Source: Pogostemon cablin (taxonomy: Eukaryota; Streptophyta; Magnoliopsida; Lamiales; Lamiaceae). Taken from it: a DNA stretch of 64,000 nt. Both the position numbers and the translations under genes were made by a program. Below, in pieces: positions 48,337 through 61,320 of this stretch. The stretch lies in assembly GCA_023678885.1 (NCBI GenBank), contig CM043012.1:18698036-18762035 (forward strand), read 5' to 3'. Below the pieces are notes generated by a model. The model was not told the origin of the DNA, ran no database searches, and was given only the letters and a program-made list of their open reading frames with translations. Each line of letters begins with the position of its first letter. Within the stretch, counting starts at the first letter, position 1.

Positions 48337-49867
48337 TGACCAGAACCCTCAAGTCGACTAGTGCTTTCAATCCATCTCGACCCAATAACGTGTTCGAGAA
48401 TGGACTAGCAAGACGAAGCCACCCCTGTCAGGAAGGATGCGACCACCAGCAGACGCCGATAGGAGGACCCTAATCACCCTCGGACCGTGGAAAAGGAAGT
48501 CCCAAACCCAGAGAAAGATGACTCGCAGACCGATTTCTAGAAAAAATACTTCGATCTTCTGAAGCAGATAAAAGAAAAGCAAGCCGTGGAACAAAAGATA
48601 GCTAGTCGGAGGCTCAGCTTCAGCCCCGAAGAAAATTCAATAGAACAAACAAGCGAGAGTCGGCACGAACGGACTCCGCCTAGGAGGTTGGTAGTGAACG
48701 TGAGGACTCATCACGAGCAGGTCGGGGAAAGCACGGGAGACGATCCCATCGCCCGACTCAAGCGACAGCATGATGAAGAAATAAACGTGCTAAGGAGATG
48801 ACTCGATCAAATGAAAAGAAGAAATGATACCAGGTTTCACAGCGTTCCTGACTCGAAATCCGGAAGATCTATGTTCACCTACCGGGTGATCATGTCGGCC
48901 AATATGAAGAAGATACGAATCCCTCAAATCCCCCAATACGCCGGCGAATCCAGCCTTATCTCGTACCTCAATAAATATGTTGGGTGGATGCTGGCACAAG
49001 GGTGCTCAGAAGAGGATCGGTGTAAAATATTCCCCTTGACGTTGGGCGACAAGGCGCACTCATGGTTTGAATCTCTCCCTACTAACTCCATCGACTCGTG
49101 GGCGTAACTTGCCATCGCCTTTTCATCCCACTTCGTGTATTTGGGCCAAGAAAGGAGCCTAAGAAAAAAATTAGCTTGCTTACGGCAAGGCCCGAAGGAG
49201 TTTTTGAAGGACTTCATGAAAAGATTCAACGAATAAAGCGCTAACACGGAAGAAGTGTCAGACGAAACATCAATTATTTTGGCAACTGCCGCCTTACTCA
49301 TAGGGTCTCCTATGTGGACTAGCTGCCAATAGAAACTGCCGAACAGTTACACATCTTTCATGACCGCGGCCCAAGCATTCATCCACAGCGAGAAAATCCT
49401 CGAAGAATATAAGAAGACTACAGTCGACCCCAAGGAAGGCGACAAGAAAATGTGAAAAGGATTATAAGGCCCCCTCTTCTTTCAAGCCATTCCTGGACGA
49501 TGATCAAATTCAAGAGATGACTGAGTTACTCGAACTCACACCTGAAGAGATTTTCGGTAAGACACAAGACACCAACTTGTTGGGTCCCCCGCCTAGGGTG
49601 CATGCAGATCCAGCCAAGCTAAATAAGAAGAAATTCTATAAATATCACAAATCAATTGGCCATGACACCAACAAATGCCGAGATCTATTGACTGAGCTCA
49701 TCAGACTATTCAAGGATGGAAAATTGGACCGACTGGTGACTGGCCCAAAAAGAAAGAGAGAACAACCCAATGCTATGGCCGAACGGCCTAATGGACCAGC
49801 CCACCCACAAGGCCAAAGGGGGTTGGAAGACCGTCTGCCCACACTGCCCAGGGAAGTATACTGCTGA
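48337..49867 (+). pseudogene. gag of the Tat-type element, with stops
   Basis: Capsid-like retrotransposon gag domain at about 48890-49300 (KIPLTLGDKAHSWFESLP-like text around 49030-49080, then RFNE near 49230). A degenerate zinc knuckle lies at about 49640-49680 (YHKSIGHDTNKC, first Cys lost). Several in-frame stops, for example at 49105, 49234 and 49330. Each looks like a C-to-T or G-to-A change of a CAA or TGG codon. Confidence 0.8.
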
Positions 49868-49988
49868 ATGAAGTTTATGTGGGGACGTCCCAGGCCCTGA
49901 CCACCCTGTCCCAGAGAAAGCGGAAAGCCGAGCTGAGAGGGCTCGACAGGTACCAACATGTGCTTGTAGCAAGTCCGCGACCACACTT

Positions 49989-51995
49989 TGATGCGCATTT
50001 TCTTTGCACGCAAAATTAATCCCCAAGTATTAAGGATATCAATTGTAGCTTAGATAAGCGACCAAGTTAAATATCGAACCCAAAGGACGGCGTATTATCA
50101 ATTTAATTATTATCTAAATTAATTAAGACGAAGGCAATAAGATTTGATGGATTTAATTAACAACTACTAAACAAATAATTAAAATAACAAATAAAATAAA
50201 GTATCACTCGAATAATATGAAAGTGGATCAAGTAGGAGAATATGTAGCTCTAGAGTAATCTAGTTTTACTACTTAACTTTCCTTCCATGTGTTGGTGTCC
50301 GACTCTGCCTTGTGGAATATGGACGCATCACTAAACCATGCATATCTACTCTATAGACACAAGTAAACATGCTTGTAACACATGTGAATAACCTCGGAGC
50401 AAGAGATATAATTTCACCCCCCTTTCTAGGTACTATCAGTATCAATTATTTCCCCCTAAGATTGGTACTCTAACCCGATATGATCTCCCTTTATAGGTAC
50501 TATAAAATTATCCTCTTTATACTACTTATTAACCCAAATTCAATTCAATTAACAAGTATTCATATAAGATAGTTCTAATAAGACTTCGGAATCCCTTCAC
50601 TTAGAATTATAACATAAAACCCTGCTCAACAGTGAACGCTCTCAACTAATAACCATGTCATGCATTCAGACTCTACACAACGATTATTGATGCACAAAAC
50701 GACTATGAGTATGGATTAAAAAGGCACAATCTTATATAAAATAAACCACAAGTAGTGTTGTACAGAGTATACACACGGAAGTTCAATTAACTAGATTAAA
50801 CCTTCACAACCTAGTTCTACCAAAAAGGTTCTAGCCCATGGTATTGTAGAAAACACACATGGGTGTTGGATAGATCTTACCCGTAGTCCGAAAAATACAA
50901 GATAAATTAGGAAGCAAACAAAACCCTAGATATGGCGTCTTCGTGTCCTTCTCCATCTTGAATTCTTCTCTTGGTTCTTCTCTTGATTCCACAAACGAAT
51001 TTTCAATATGATGAATAGATGGAGGAAAGAAAGTGGATGATGGTTGGGGAGTGATCCCCTTTGTGGGGTGTAGTATGGTTGTGGTCTCTCTTCTCCTCTC
51101 TTGTTGTTGTATTCTTCTTCTTGTGGCTTCATAGACCTCCTTTTATACTTGTAATCACGTCTCCTAGGCTTGGAATGAGCTTCCTAAATTATCTCACGTG
51201 TTTAGGCCTCGAAAATACGGATTTGGTAAGTTCCCGAAGCTCGGTTCGACCTCACCAACAGATCGAACCCAACAGGGAAGGTCGAACCTACCGTCTGTAA
51301 GTCCCAGGTGCTTGGTTCGACCAGCACAACAGGTCGTACCAGCATGTCATGGTCGAACCAGTTTTTCAGCCATCCGGTTCGACCTTGGTTCGACCTGATG
51401 CTCAGGTCAAACCCACCTGTCGTGGTCGAACCGGTCGAAATCATCTTGCGCAGTCTCACCGTTTCGTGTATAACTTCCACATCCAAGCTCCAATTCAAGT
51501 GATTCTTACGCTCACGCGATCTTATCTTCCTTTTCTTTCTATCCATATAAAGAACTCTAAAAAATTCCAAGAATTAAATCTGGAACAAGCCTTGGAAAGT
51601 AACACATCTATTCTATTCGGCACAGCTCGCGCGACGTCACCACTTTGCTCATAACTTCCTCGTTCGGACTCCAATGATGGGGTCTTTATGCCAAAACGAC
51701 CCTCTCTTCAGTTGCTTTCGAAAAATATATCACAACACTAGTTTTGAGCTCCACAAAAATACAGAATAATTATGAAAGTTGGACGTGCGTTTTCAGCATT
51801 CTTGCACAAATTGCACCATTTCTCCAACTTTACACTTTTGATCCCTTTTTCCACCTAAAACACAATAAAACACCTCAAGCGCATCTTTTTCTCACATATA
51901 TCGAATATAAGATACTTATGCTAAAATATTACAATAATATCAATCAAATAGGTGATTAATTGGACGCTAAAACATGCTAATTTCGACTCTCATCA
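49989..51995 (-). mobile_element. Nested solo LTR (about 2 kb)
   Basis: Begins tgatgcgcatttt and ends gactctcatca, so on either strand it runs TG...CA. It is flanked by cactt (49984-49988) and ccctt (51996-52000), a 5-bp duplication with one change. Removing it with one copy of the duplication rejoins the host element in frame (PRPH then LHEADIFF), which confirms the boundaries. It has no ORF of note. It carries a cluster of ggttcgacc/ggtcgaacc motifs at about 51235-51445. The orientation call (minus) is tentative. Confidence 0.75.
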
Positions 51996-52000
51996 CCCTT

Positions 52001-55000
52001 ACACGAAGCCGATATCTTCTTCTCCGAAGAATACCTCGATGAAATACAAACTCCTCACAATGACCCTTTAGTGATTTCAACAATCATATCAGGAGTAAGG
52101 GTGTATCGGTGTTTGGTCGACACAGGTGCATACACGAACATCATATTCGAAAAAGCATTCGAAGCTATAGGGGGACTCTCTCATCATAAGACGTCCCCCT
52201 GCAACAATGAGATCTGGGGCTTTGGAAATGCCGTCACTATACCATTAATGCAAACAGACCTATCAGTCCAACTGATTGAAGAGGAGCAGGTGGTAAAAGC
52301 TCAACACGTCCTCGAATTCAAGGTAGTGAATCTTTTGTCCCTTATAATTGCATTCTAGGACGGACGTTCATTCATCAATTCAACTCTGTCCCCTCCACAC
52401 TCCATCAATGCATAAAGTTCGTAACCACCAACAGCTGAGTAGGTGTCGCTAGAGGAAGACAGAGGAAAGCTAGAGAATGCTCATTCATCGAAAAAGGAGA
52501 GACTCAATTACCACGACCCAAGTTTCCAGTTGATAATGATGGATCAGCAAAATCACGAAGAAGAAGCGAATCGCGAAGAGAATCCACCGCCGGATGACTC
52601 GACGGCAGAGAACGACTGAAAGCTCAGACCCTTCGACGATCCAGGAATCGATCTTTCCCCAATAACCGACAAAGACTCGACGTCAGATAAAAAAAGGTGG
52701 GGAATCGACCGAGGAGACCAAGGCAGTAAGAGTAGAACCGAGTAACCCAGATTTGGAGTTGTACATTGGATCACAACTAAAAGAGTCCCATCGAACGACC
52801 CTAATTGAATTTCTAAAAGCCAATTTAGACGTGTTCGCCTGGACATCCAGCGACATCCAGGGGATAGATCCAAAACATGCGTGCCACCGACTTAACACCA
52901 ACCCATGCTATCGCCATGTGGAGCAGATGAAAAGAAAGTTCAGCCCCAAAAATATGAAATCATTGAAGCGGAAGCTAGGAAATTGTTGGCTAATAATCTG
53001 GTAAAAGAGGCGTTGTTCCCCGCTTGGGTAGCCAACCCAGTCCTTGTACAAAAGGCGAACAAATCATGGAGATTATGCATCGGTTTCACGGATCTATATA
53101 AGGCATGTCCAAAAGACAGTTTCCCACTGCCACATGTTGATCAGATGGTAGACGCCACTGTCGGCCATGAGTTGATGAGTTTCATGGATGCATACTCTGG
53201 ATATCATCTGATCCCTATGCACCCAGATGACATGGAAAAAATGGTTTTCTATACCAAAAGAATCTTACTGTGCTGGATGATGATGCCATTTGGGTTTAAA
53301 AATACAGGCGCCACGTACCAGAGATTAGTGAACAAGATATTCCGAGAAGAGCTGGGAAAAATTGTAGAGGTATATGTGGACGACATGCTGGTTAAAAGTG
53401 TAGACACATGCGCCACTTGAGAAAAACGTTCAATATCCTGCGACAGTACAAGATGAAGCTGAATCCCAAAAAATACACGATTGGGGTATCTACTGGAAAA
53501 TTCCTCAAATACGTGGTAAGTAAGAGAGGAATAGAAACAAACCCAGATAAAGTAAAGGCCATACAGGACATGGAGCCTCCCAAGCACTCAAAGGGAGTAT
53601 AAAGGCTAGCCGGGAGAATCACGTCTCTTGGTCGTTTTCTGCCCAGAGCATCCGACAAATGCAAACCTCTTATGGATTTAATAAAAAAAGAAAAGTTCGA
53701 ATGGACGCCTACGACTTAAAAGGCCTTCGAAGAACTAAAAGATACGCTGGCCAATACGCAAACTCTGTCAAAACCACAACTGGGTGAAATTCTCAGCCTA
53801 TACCTAGCCGCCTCTGAGTCCACGTTAAGTGTGGTATTAGTTCGGACCGAAAAGAAACAACAGGTGCTAATATACTACATAAGCCAGATGCTTCATGATG
53901 CTGAACTCAGATATCCCGCAGTCGAGAAACTCACTTATGCTCTGGTCATGAGCTCGCGAAAGCTAAGGCCATACTTTTTAGGACATTCGATCGAGGTGGT
54001 GACGTCCTTTCCACTAAGGCAAGTGCTCTCGAAACCAGACGTAGCGGGAAGACTGATGAAGTGGGCCATGGAGTTAAGTCAATTCAATATTTGGTACGTG
54101 CCCCGACTGGCTATCAAGGCGCAAGCCCTGGCTGAGTTCATAGCAGAACTTACCATCCTCACTTTGCCCGAGAGGTAACCGACCGACCCTGGAAAATGTC
54201 AGTAGATGGATCATCCACTACTCATGCCTCCGGAGCAGGCGTAGTACTCACCAGCCCCACCAGAAAAATGTTTTGTTCAGCCAACAGGTTTTGATTCCCA
54301 GCAACTAACAACAAAGCCTAATATGAAGTCCTGCTATCCGGTATGAGGATGGCGTTGACAATCAGAGTGAAAAGAGTCATGATTTATAGTGACTCGGAAC
54401 TGATGGTTAACCAAATAAGAGGAGATTATGAAGCTAAAGATCAACAGTTAGTTGGCTACCGCAAACTGGTAGCAGAAATGGTCCAAAAGTTTGATCATGT
54501 CTACATCACGTGGGTACCTAGACTACGAAACACTCAAGCAGACGCTTTGGCTCTGCTGGCAACTTCAAAAAATGCCGAGCAACTGGGAAGTATTAGCATC
54601 ATGAAACAAGAAGAAACGTGGATGACCCCTATCAGAGCATTCCTAAAGGAAGGAAAAGAGCCGGAGGATAAGATGGAAGCAAGATGACTAAGGCTCCGAG
54701 CATCCAGGTATACCATAATAAATGATGTGCTGTATAAAAAAAGATACCTAATGCTGCTACTAAGGTGCCTGAATAAAGCGGAAGCCACCAAAGTATTAAT
54801 GGAGGTCCAGGAAGGGGTATGCGGAAACCACTCAGGAGGACAGACGCTGGAGCTAAAGGTGATCTGACAAGGGTATTTCTGGCCCACTCTTAGGAGGGAC
54901 GCTATAGAATACGCCAGAACGTGCAAGAGCTACCAGATCTACTCTCCCATAATCAGAGCTCCTTCTACAGAACTAGTCACGACGGCGGCTCCTTGGCCTT

Positions 55001-55839
55001 ATGCCAAATGGGGAATCGACTTGATATGCCCATTCCCACTTGGAAGGGGAGGCGTCAAGTACGTCGTGGTTACAGTTGACTACTTCTCAAAATGGGCAAA
55101 GGCTGAAGCATTAGCAATGATTAGTGAGGCTAACATGATAACCTTCATATGAAAAAATATCGTTTGCCGCTTTGGTATACCCAACGCAATTGTGACGGAT
55201 AACGAAAAGCAGTTTGAAGGCATGCAACTTCAAAAATTTTGTGACGGACTAGGGATACGAAAGCTATTCTCAACCCCTTATAATCCTCAGTCAAATTGAC
55301 AGGTTGAGGTGGTCAACAAAGTGATTAAGCATACCCTCAAAACTAGGCTGGAAAGTCTCTAGAAGAATCGGGCTGTGCAACTACTTGGAGTCCTCTGGTC
55401 ATATCGCACCACCGCCAGAACTTCAACGGGAGAGACTCCTTTCTTGTTAACATACAGAACGGAGGCAATCATACTAGCCGAAGTAGCCTGCCCAACATTT
55501 TGTGTGTCCCATAAAGAAGGAGAAACCAATGCAGAAGTCTTTAAATTCAACCTAGACCTATTAGAGGAGCTCCGACTACAAGCACCAGAAAGACATGCTA
55601 TATATAAGTCAAGATTAGAATCTCAATATAACAAAAAGGTACGTAGTAGAGACTTTGCGGTTGGGAATTTGGTGATGAGAAAGATCTGCCAACAAAGGGG
55701 AGTGTTTGGAGCAAATTGAAAAGGCCCATACATGATAAAAAGGAGCTTGGGCAACGGAACCTACGAACTCAGTGGACTCGGCGGCGAAAATGTCAAGCAT
55801 CCATGGAATATTCAGAATTTGAAATGCTTCTATGCTTAA
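52001..55839 (+). pseudogene. pol of the Tat-type element (PR, RT, RNase H x2, INT), with stops
   Basis: Domain order on the plus strand: aspartic protease at about 52060-52360 (LVDTGAYTNII); reverse transcriptase at about 52905-53580 (catalytic YVDDML near 53370); Ty3 RNase H at about 53690-54170; archaeal-type RNase H at about 54190-54640 (YSDSELMVNQI, then WVPRLRNTQADALA); integrase at about 54780-55740 (WGIDLICPF and IVTDNEKQF as first catalytic positions). The frame ends at 55839. Stops interrupt it repeatedly (for example 53418, near 53600, and within the integrase at about 55150 and 55297), so no full polyprotein can be made. Confidence 0.85.
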
Positions 55840-55889
55840 GTATACGTAGGGAGAGTTTTCATGTGGACAAACTGTATAATAAAGCTGTA

Positions 55890-58800
55890 AAACTATAAAG
55901 CCATAACAACTGGGACCCGTACCCCCCACGCCACTGGGACCCGCACCGCATGTGCCGCTGGGACCTGCACCATCACCGGCTCCAGAAAAATACAAAGGCT
56001 CCACATCCATTCCACCTACGCTCCAGTTGGGCGACACGCTCTCTCTCGCGCTCTAACTCGTGCTCAGCTAGGTAGCGCGCAACCTCCAACTGATGAACCT
56101 GGTTCTCGGCCACACGAGCTCTCTCCTTATACGCTGTCGCTCGAGTGTTGGCAGCAGTGATAAGCTACTCCACCACCATAGCCTGACGGGCCCCTGCCAT
56201 CGAATGAAGTCCTTCAGTGCTTGAGGAGGCCTCCGCACTCAGACCGACTCTAGGAGGGATAGATTATCCAGACTCTGTCACAAGAAGGAAGCGACACAGA
56301 AAAGTTAAGGCATGTCCGACACTCACCAGAGCAGCATTCCCAATCTCGTGAGGACCCGCGCTCTGCAGCCAATGAGACAACATTGGATTCCATGAACAGA
56401 CAGGAACAAAGCCGGCCTCCGAGACACTCAGCTCCGATTCAATCGCCGAACAAACATCCTTCATGCTCTTCAACTGTAATAGCTCATCCAGCGCAACTAG
56501 GGGGATGCCTCCACTAAAACCTCCCTCTATGGCAAAAGCTTTCCTAGCTGGGGGGCTCTGCTGTCGGACACTACCCTCGCATCTTTCTCCTTCGGAAGCC
56601 GGATTACCATCACGACGTGGGACCTTAGAGTGACTAGCACTAATAGGAACATCAATCGGACTAATCCGAATATTGACGCCAAGAGCAGTCCTACGAGTGG
56701 CTCCTAGGAGGGTTGTCTCCAAAAGATCACTTTCTCGAGACTTGGTTTCCTCAATAGGTGCTTTTCCCTTGTCCAGAGAGCGAGGACGCACCACCTCACT
56801 AGAAGCACCGCCCTGAGTCGCACCAACCAATGCCTCTTCTGTTCCATCAGCATGAACAATTACGATGCCACGAAGGCCAGTCATACCCCTTACAGCTACG
56901 GAGGTTTCTTTGACCACAACTGTACTAGGACCAGCTTCCGGACAGGGCTTTCGAGGTAAAGGAAAAATCACCTGATCCGAAAAATATTCGTCAAGAGTAG
57001 CATCCCAAGAGGAGAAATTATCACTTACCCTTCCCTCAAAGCTTACCAGCGGAGCACGAGTAGGATCCTGATACAGGTTCGCCCCTGACAGTCTGTCATC
57101 AGACAAGAGTGATAAGACATCACGGGGAAGAGTCATTCGGTTGATTGCGTCAAAAGCACGGCGGTACCATAGTGACAACTCTTCTTCAGCTGGTCGAAGG
57201 GGAGCTGCCAAGAAAATATGATACGACTAAGAAAAAAGAAAACACACACCTATGAGTTACAATGAAAACACAAGATGAGAGGAAATGGTAAGGCTCACCA
57301 GACTCAGGAGCCCGAAAAGCACATGGCATGGGGAAATAATTTCCTTGTGGATTGCAACATTCAAAACTCCGCACCCAAAACCACTAACGCCTCCAATGCT
57401 GTCCACCAATGAAATTCCTACCAAATATAGGACAAACATCTCTCCGCACCTGTAAGTAATAGTGGACATGGAAACCAAGGTCGCGGACATAACGGTAGAC
57501 GTAGTATATATCTCAAGCGGAAGGAGAAGGACACCCGTTCTCATGAAGCAACACCAACAGACCAATTAATCGTCAAGTTACTTACCAGAGTTATGAGACA
57601 GCTCAATTGAAGGAGGAGATGGAGAAAAGGGAGCAGAGGTACTCAGAAGAAATGATGATAGTTAACAATGTGACGGATCGTCAACGTAAGGCTTCCGAGG
57701 ATGCTTTGAAAGCTCTTCTGGAAGAGCTAAAGCTAGCTAAAGGGAAGCTTCTCTCAAGTGGGGCGTCAGCGAGGGCTACCGATGAAGCTTTGAGAGAATC
57801 AGAAGAAGGAAGGAACCGTTAGGACTCTGGCAAGCCAAAAGAAGAGACGTCTGACTTAAGTAACTTAAGGCTCTTGCATGGTACCCGGTCGCCGCATAGA
57901 TTAGATCATCTGGATTCAAAGCCCCTATTATGTCACTCTCATTCTGAGTTAAACTGGTAGGGATAGACTCCATCACCCTCAACATATACGCCGGAAGAGT
58001 AGGTTGACTAGGATCATACGGGTTTGATCTGTACAAGCTGCGGAGCATGGGGGCAAAGAACAAACCTCTGGAGCAGAGGCACCAACCTTAAAACCAAGGT
58101 AAGGGGTCTTGGTGGAGGGCGCCCTTAAAGCAGCTCCGCCGGAGAAGAGACCGTAGTTGTCGGCCCTAACCCTCTTGCTTGGGGGCTCAGAAGGCCCGCT
58201 GAGAGGATCGGACTGATCTTCCATTGCCATCCCACTGGAACCAGAAGGATGCCACTGTACCATATGGACGACTGAAGAAGAGCAACCAGAGTCGTGAAGT
58301 GTAAAGCCCTCACCGCGCCCCTCATCCGAGACGACTACCACGTCGTCCAAACCCCCTTAAACCGCAGTGCCAACCGACTCGTCACCTATACCAGCATCAT
58401 CTCCTATAAAGTCCCAGCTCTTTGTACCGGTACGGATGTGTCTCCCTGCAAGGCCCGAGGATTCGTCTCCATCGGAGAAGATTCATCCATCTAAATTATA
58501 TCAGTCACAGCGTCAGGCCTCGAAATCACTTGATCATGGGAGATGGACGGCCCTATGTAGGGACCAATACCACCCCGACAGGGATATCCAGATCAACGAG
58601 GAAAGCCGTTGGGGGCTCTGAATGAGTGATAGCATGAGCGGCCACGGACACCGTCCGTAGAGGAACTGATACTCTCGAATCCACCATGAGTCCGTACTCT
58701 TTCAAATGCTCATCAGTGATGATATCGGTGCTCCTCTCTTGGGTTATGACGCCCACCAACTCCAAGAATTCTTTAGAAGGATGGAGACCAGGACGGGTAT

Positions 58801-59648
58801 TCCAGTCTGGAAGATAAAGCGAGAGACATTACGATTATACTACTCGTACAGGGAAGAGAAAGAAAGAGGGAAAAAGACATACCTTCGCGAGGACGAATCA
58901 ATTAAAAGGCGGAAGGGACCCTAATGTGCGACGGCTTCCACACGCTCGAAGCTCAGCACCACCACTCCTTCCAATTCTTGATAGAGGTGGACTTCTCCGA
59001 AAGAGTCAATCCTCGAGAAGGATTGACTCGGTAGAACCCCTTATGCACATTCTCTTATGAAAGACGGCACAAGTAGTCAATTTCTTTGGGGGACAAGTGT
59101 CGATACCCTTTGTTGCAGAATAGAAGTATGAGCCCAATAATCATAGCCCAGGCATTCGGAGAAAGCTGATGAGGTACCAAATTCCAATAATTAAGAAGCT
59201 CCGCCAAACAAGGGTGAAGAGGCAAGCGAAACCCTAATTTCAACTTATGAACGTTCACTACCACTCGCCCTGGAGCCAGTTTACTCGTCATTTCATTTTC
59301 GACCGGCAGGATAAAGTCCATTCTCGGCGCCGCATATTTCGAACACAGCTCCTCAAATTGGGCATGAGGAATAGTGCTACCCTGAAAATGGGCTCACATC
59401 CCATTATGGGATCCATCATGAGATGCGATTTGTACCTGAATATTTTTCTGATCTGATACATCTTTCGTCGTAGCAAACGAAGAAGGCAACGAGCAGGTAG
59501 CCTGTAAAAGCCTTTGACGATAGGAAGAAACCTCTGTCTCCTCTTGTAAATCCTGGAAGGCTCTCTCCAAGGACTCCGACACCTCCTCACTACCGCTCGC
59601 CGCTCGTCGAGCGCTCGACTGACTGGTTGGTTGACCACTGAAACTCAT
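55890..59648 (-). pseudogene. Long antisense ORF of the Tat-type element (PF04195-like), broken
   Basis: Coding character runs on the minus strand from an ATG at 59648 to about 55890, tail-to-tail with integrase. The order is: a Ser/Gln-rich start (MSFSGQPTSQSS); a region at about 59380-58980 resembling the 'putative gypsy type transposon' domain (GFRLPLHPCLAELLNYWNL, PHQLSPNAWA, then FYRVNPS); an acidic and Ser/Pro-rich stretch (58350-57980); a 315-codon open frame at 57211-56264; a coiled-coil segment (about 56250-56040); and a GAGPSG-repeat tail (about 56000-55900). Frameshifts and stops separate these pieces. Antisense ORFs in this position are known in some Tat elements; function unknown. 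Confidence 0.65.
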
Positions 59649-59951
59649 TGATAAACAGAATAAAAAGTCGAAAGAATAAGCAAAAGATGAAGATGAAATG
59701 TGGCAGAAGGAAAAGCCCTTTTAAAATAAAATTTACTGATCGACGTGACCCCTAGTCAGAGGGTCATTAATGCGAAGCATGCCAAAAATAGCTCGAGTGA
59801 TGGAAAGACGCATCGAAAATACCCCGGATTTCAAAACGTCGCTTCAAGACATTAATTCAGATTCAAAATTCGAAGACTGGAACACGCGCATACCACAAAA
59901 GGTCTCGCCTCCGCTGGCCACGCGCCAACAACGATGAAATCTGGGGTCTAA

Positions 59952-60427
59952 TGTGGTAGGATCTCCAAATATGGGCCTTATCTTTTATTGTGTATTAGAC
60001 CAGATGACCCAATAAGCACAGGAGTTGCCCGATCAAAGGTCCGCCCTCCACACGCAAGAATGGCCGCCTACGAACCACTAGTCCAGTTGCCTCAGATATG
60101 CAAATATCCTACGAGATATTCCACTAGGCGAAAATTCTAGTTCGAATCCTAGAATATTCACATGAAGTTATATCGCCTTTAATGCTCACACTGTACATGA
60201 TAATATGCTGATTCACTCTGATACGAGTGACGTCTGATTATCCAGTATAAATATAGGAATTTTCCATAATAATGAACCAACCCTTCACCCCTTACAAAAC
60301 AGACATAAAATTGCCTAAGGGGCAATCCTCTCCTTTTAAGTTTGCTCAACGCATATTAGTCCTTCTTCATCTCATTAAACTCACATTACTATACGATTAG
60401 GAGGAGATTAAAAGCCGACAAGCTACA
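59952..60427 (+). repeat. 3' LTR of the Tat-type element
   Basis: 476 bp, starting tgtggtaggatctcc and ending aagctaca. It differs from the 5' LTR by several dozen substitutions and a small insertion near 60190-60205. Confidence 0.93.
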
Positions 60428-60523
60428 ATGGGTAATTGTAAACAGGTTTGAGACGGATACAGATAGTTGTGAAAATCACATTAGGATTTCGAACGAATAC
60501 GGATAATACCACAATACCCGCGG

Positions 60524-60526
<3 letters not shown>

Positions 60527-60611
<85 letters not shown>
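60527..60611. repeat. (AT)n microsatellite
   Basis: About 84 bases of AT repeat inside the right part of the split hAT-type element. Confidence 0.95.
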
Positions 60612-60614
<3 letters not shown>

Positions 60615-60860
60615 CACATAAAATTTAATGTATTTATTTTAAATAATAGAAAAGATATAAATATTTATATAATAAATTAATATTAAATTAGTGTGGATAC
60701 CTGCGTGTATATTGATAAACGGGTATGAAATTGGTACGGGTACCATAATAAATTTTTTAAATAGAAAGTGTACAATTAGTTTTTATTTTAAAATCACATA
60801 AGAATACGAGTACAAAAAAAATAAATGGATATCCTACACGTTGTCATCCCTAATAATAGT

Positions 60861-61320
60861 TTTATATTTAATAATTATGATTTTTTAAGATTATACTTTT
60901 TCTGTAATAATTTATATAAGAACTTAATATATAAAAATAAATATTTTGTATTGACAATATAATATTGAAAATTATATATAAATTTATATTATAATGTTAT
61001 GAATTTTTTTAATAAACTTAACAAAAGTTCGATGTGTTGTATAAATTTTTTTTTGTTTAAAAGTTTTAATATTTAAAAAATAAAACTTTTATGAATAAAA
61101 TTATTCTTGTTAATTTATATAGTAGTTGTTAATATTATTGAAAAAACTTGCTTGAAATTGTCTCAGGTGAAGTCTTAAGTCATAAGTATAAAAAGTAATA
61201 ACTTGTATAATGGAAAGTGGTACTCCAACCAAATATACTATATTATTCGGGTACTACAACCAAACACAATATGATATCGAATACATTTTTTGGGTACTCC
61301 AACCAAACACATTATATACT
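60861..61320. other. AT-rich spacer with a short repeated motif
   Basis: No gene. Between about 61210 and 61315 a motif of the form gg(g/t)actccaaccaaacac occurs three times in variant form, next to the LTR boundary at 61321. Confidence 0.6.

Larger units (their letters stand above)
47816..60427 (+). mobile_element. Tat-type Ty3 LTR retrotransposon, decayed, 12.6 kb
   Basis: Complete outline: 5' LTR, primer site, gag, protease, RT, RNase H, a second archaeal-type RNase H, integrase, a long antisense ORF and 3' LTR. Flanked by an exact 5-bp duplication atggg (47811-47815 and 60428-60432). The dual RNase H and the extra ORF between integrase and 3' LTR place it in the Tat lineage. Reading frames have many stops and shifts, so it is not autonomous. 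The LTRs differ at dozens of positions, so the insertion is not recent. A 2-kb solo LTR interrupts it at 49989. Confidence 0.92.
47748..60852. mobile_element. hAT-type MITE split by an LTR retrotransposon
   Basis: The left end is tagggatggtaatg and the right end is the complement of tagggatgacaacg. An exact 8-bp duplication, ataatagt, lies at 47740-47747 and 60853-60860. TAGGGATG ends with an 8-bp duplication fit the hAT superfamily. The element's own sequence is only about 490 bp (47748-47815 and 60428-60852); everything between is the later LTR element. It includes an (AT)n tract and hAT-MITE-like text (gggtac, acccgcgggta). Confidence 0.85.

Noticed and set aside
56264..57211. A 315-codon minus-strand frame as a host gene
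   Set aside because: It lies between the integrase and 3' LTR of the Tat-type element and fits that element's antisense ORF.
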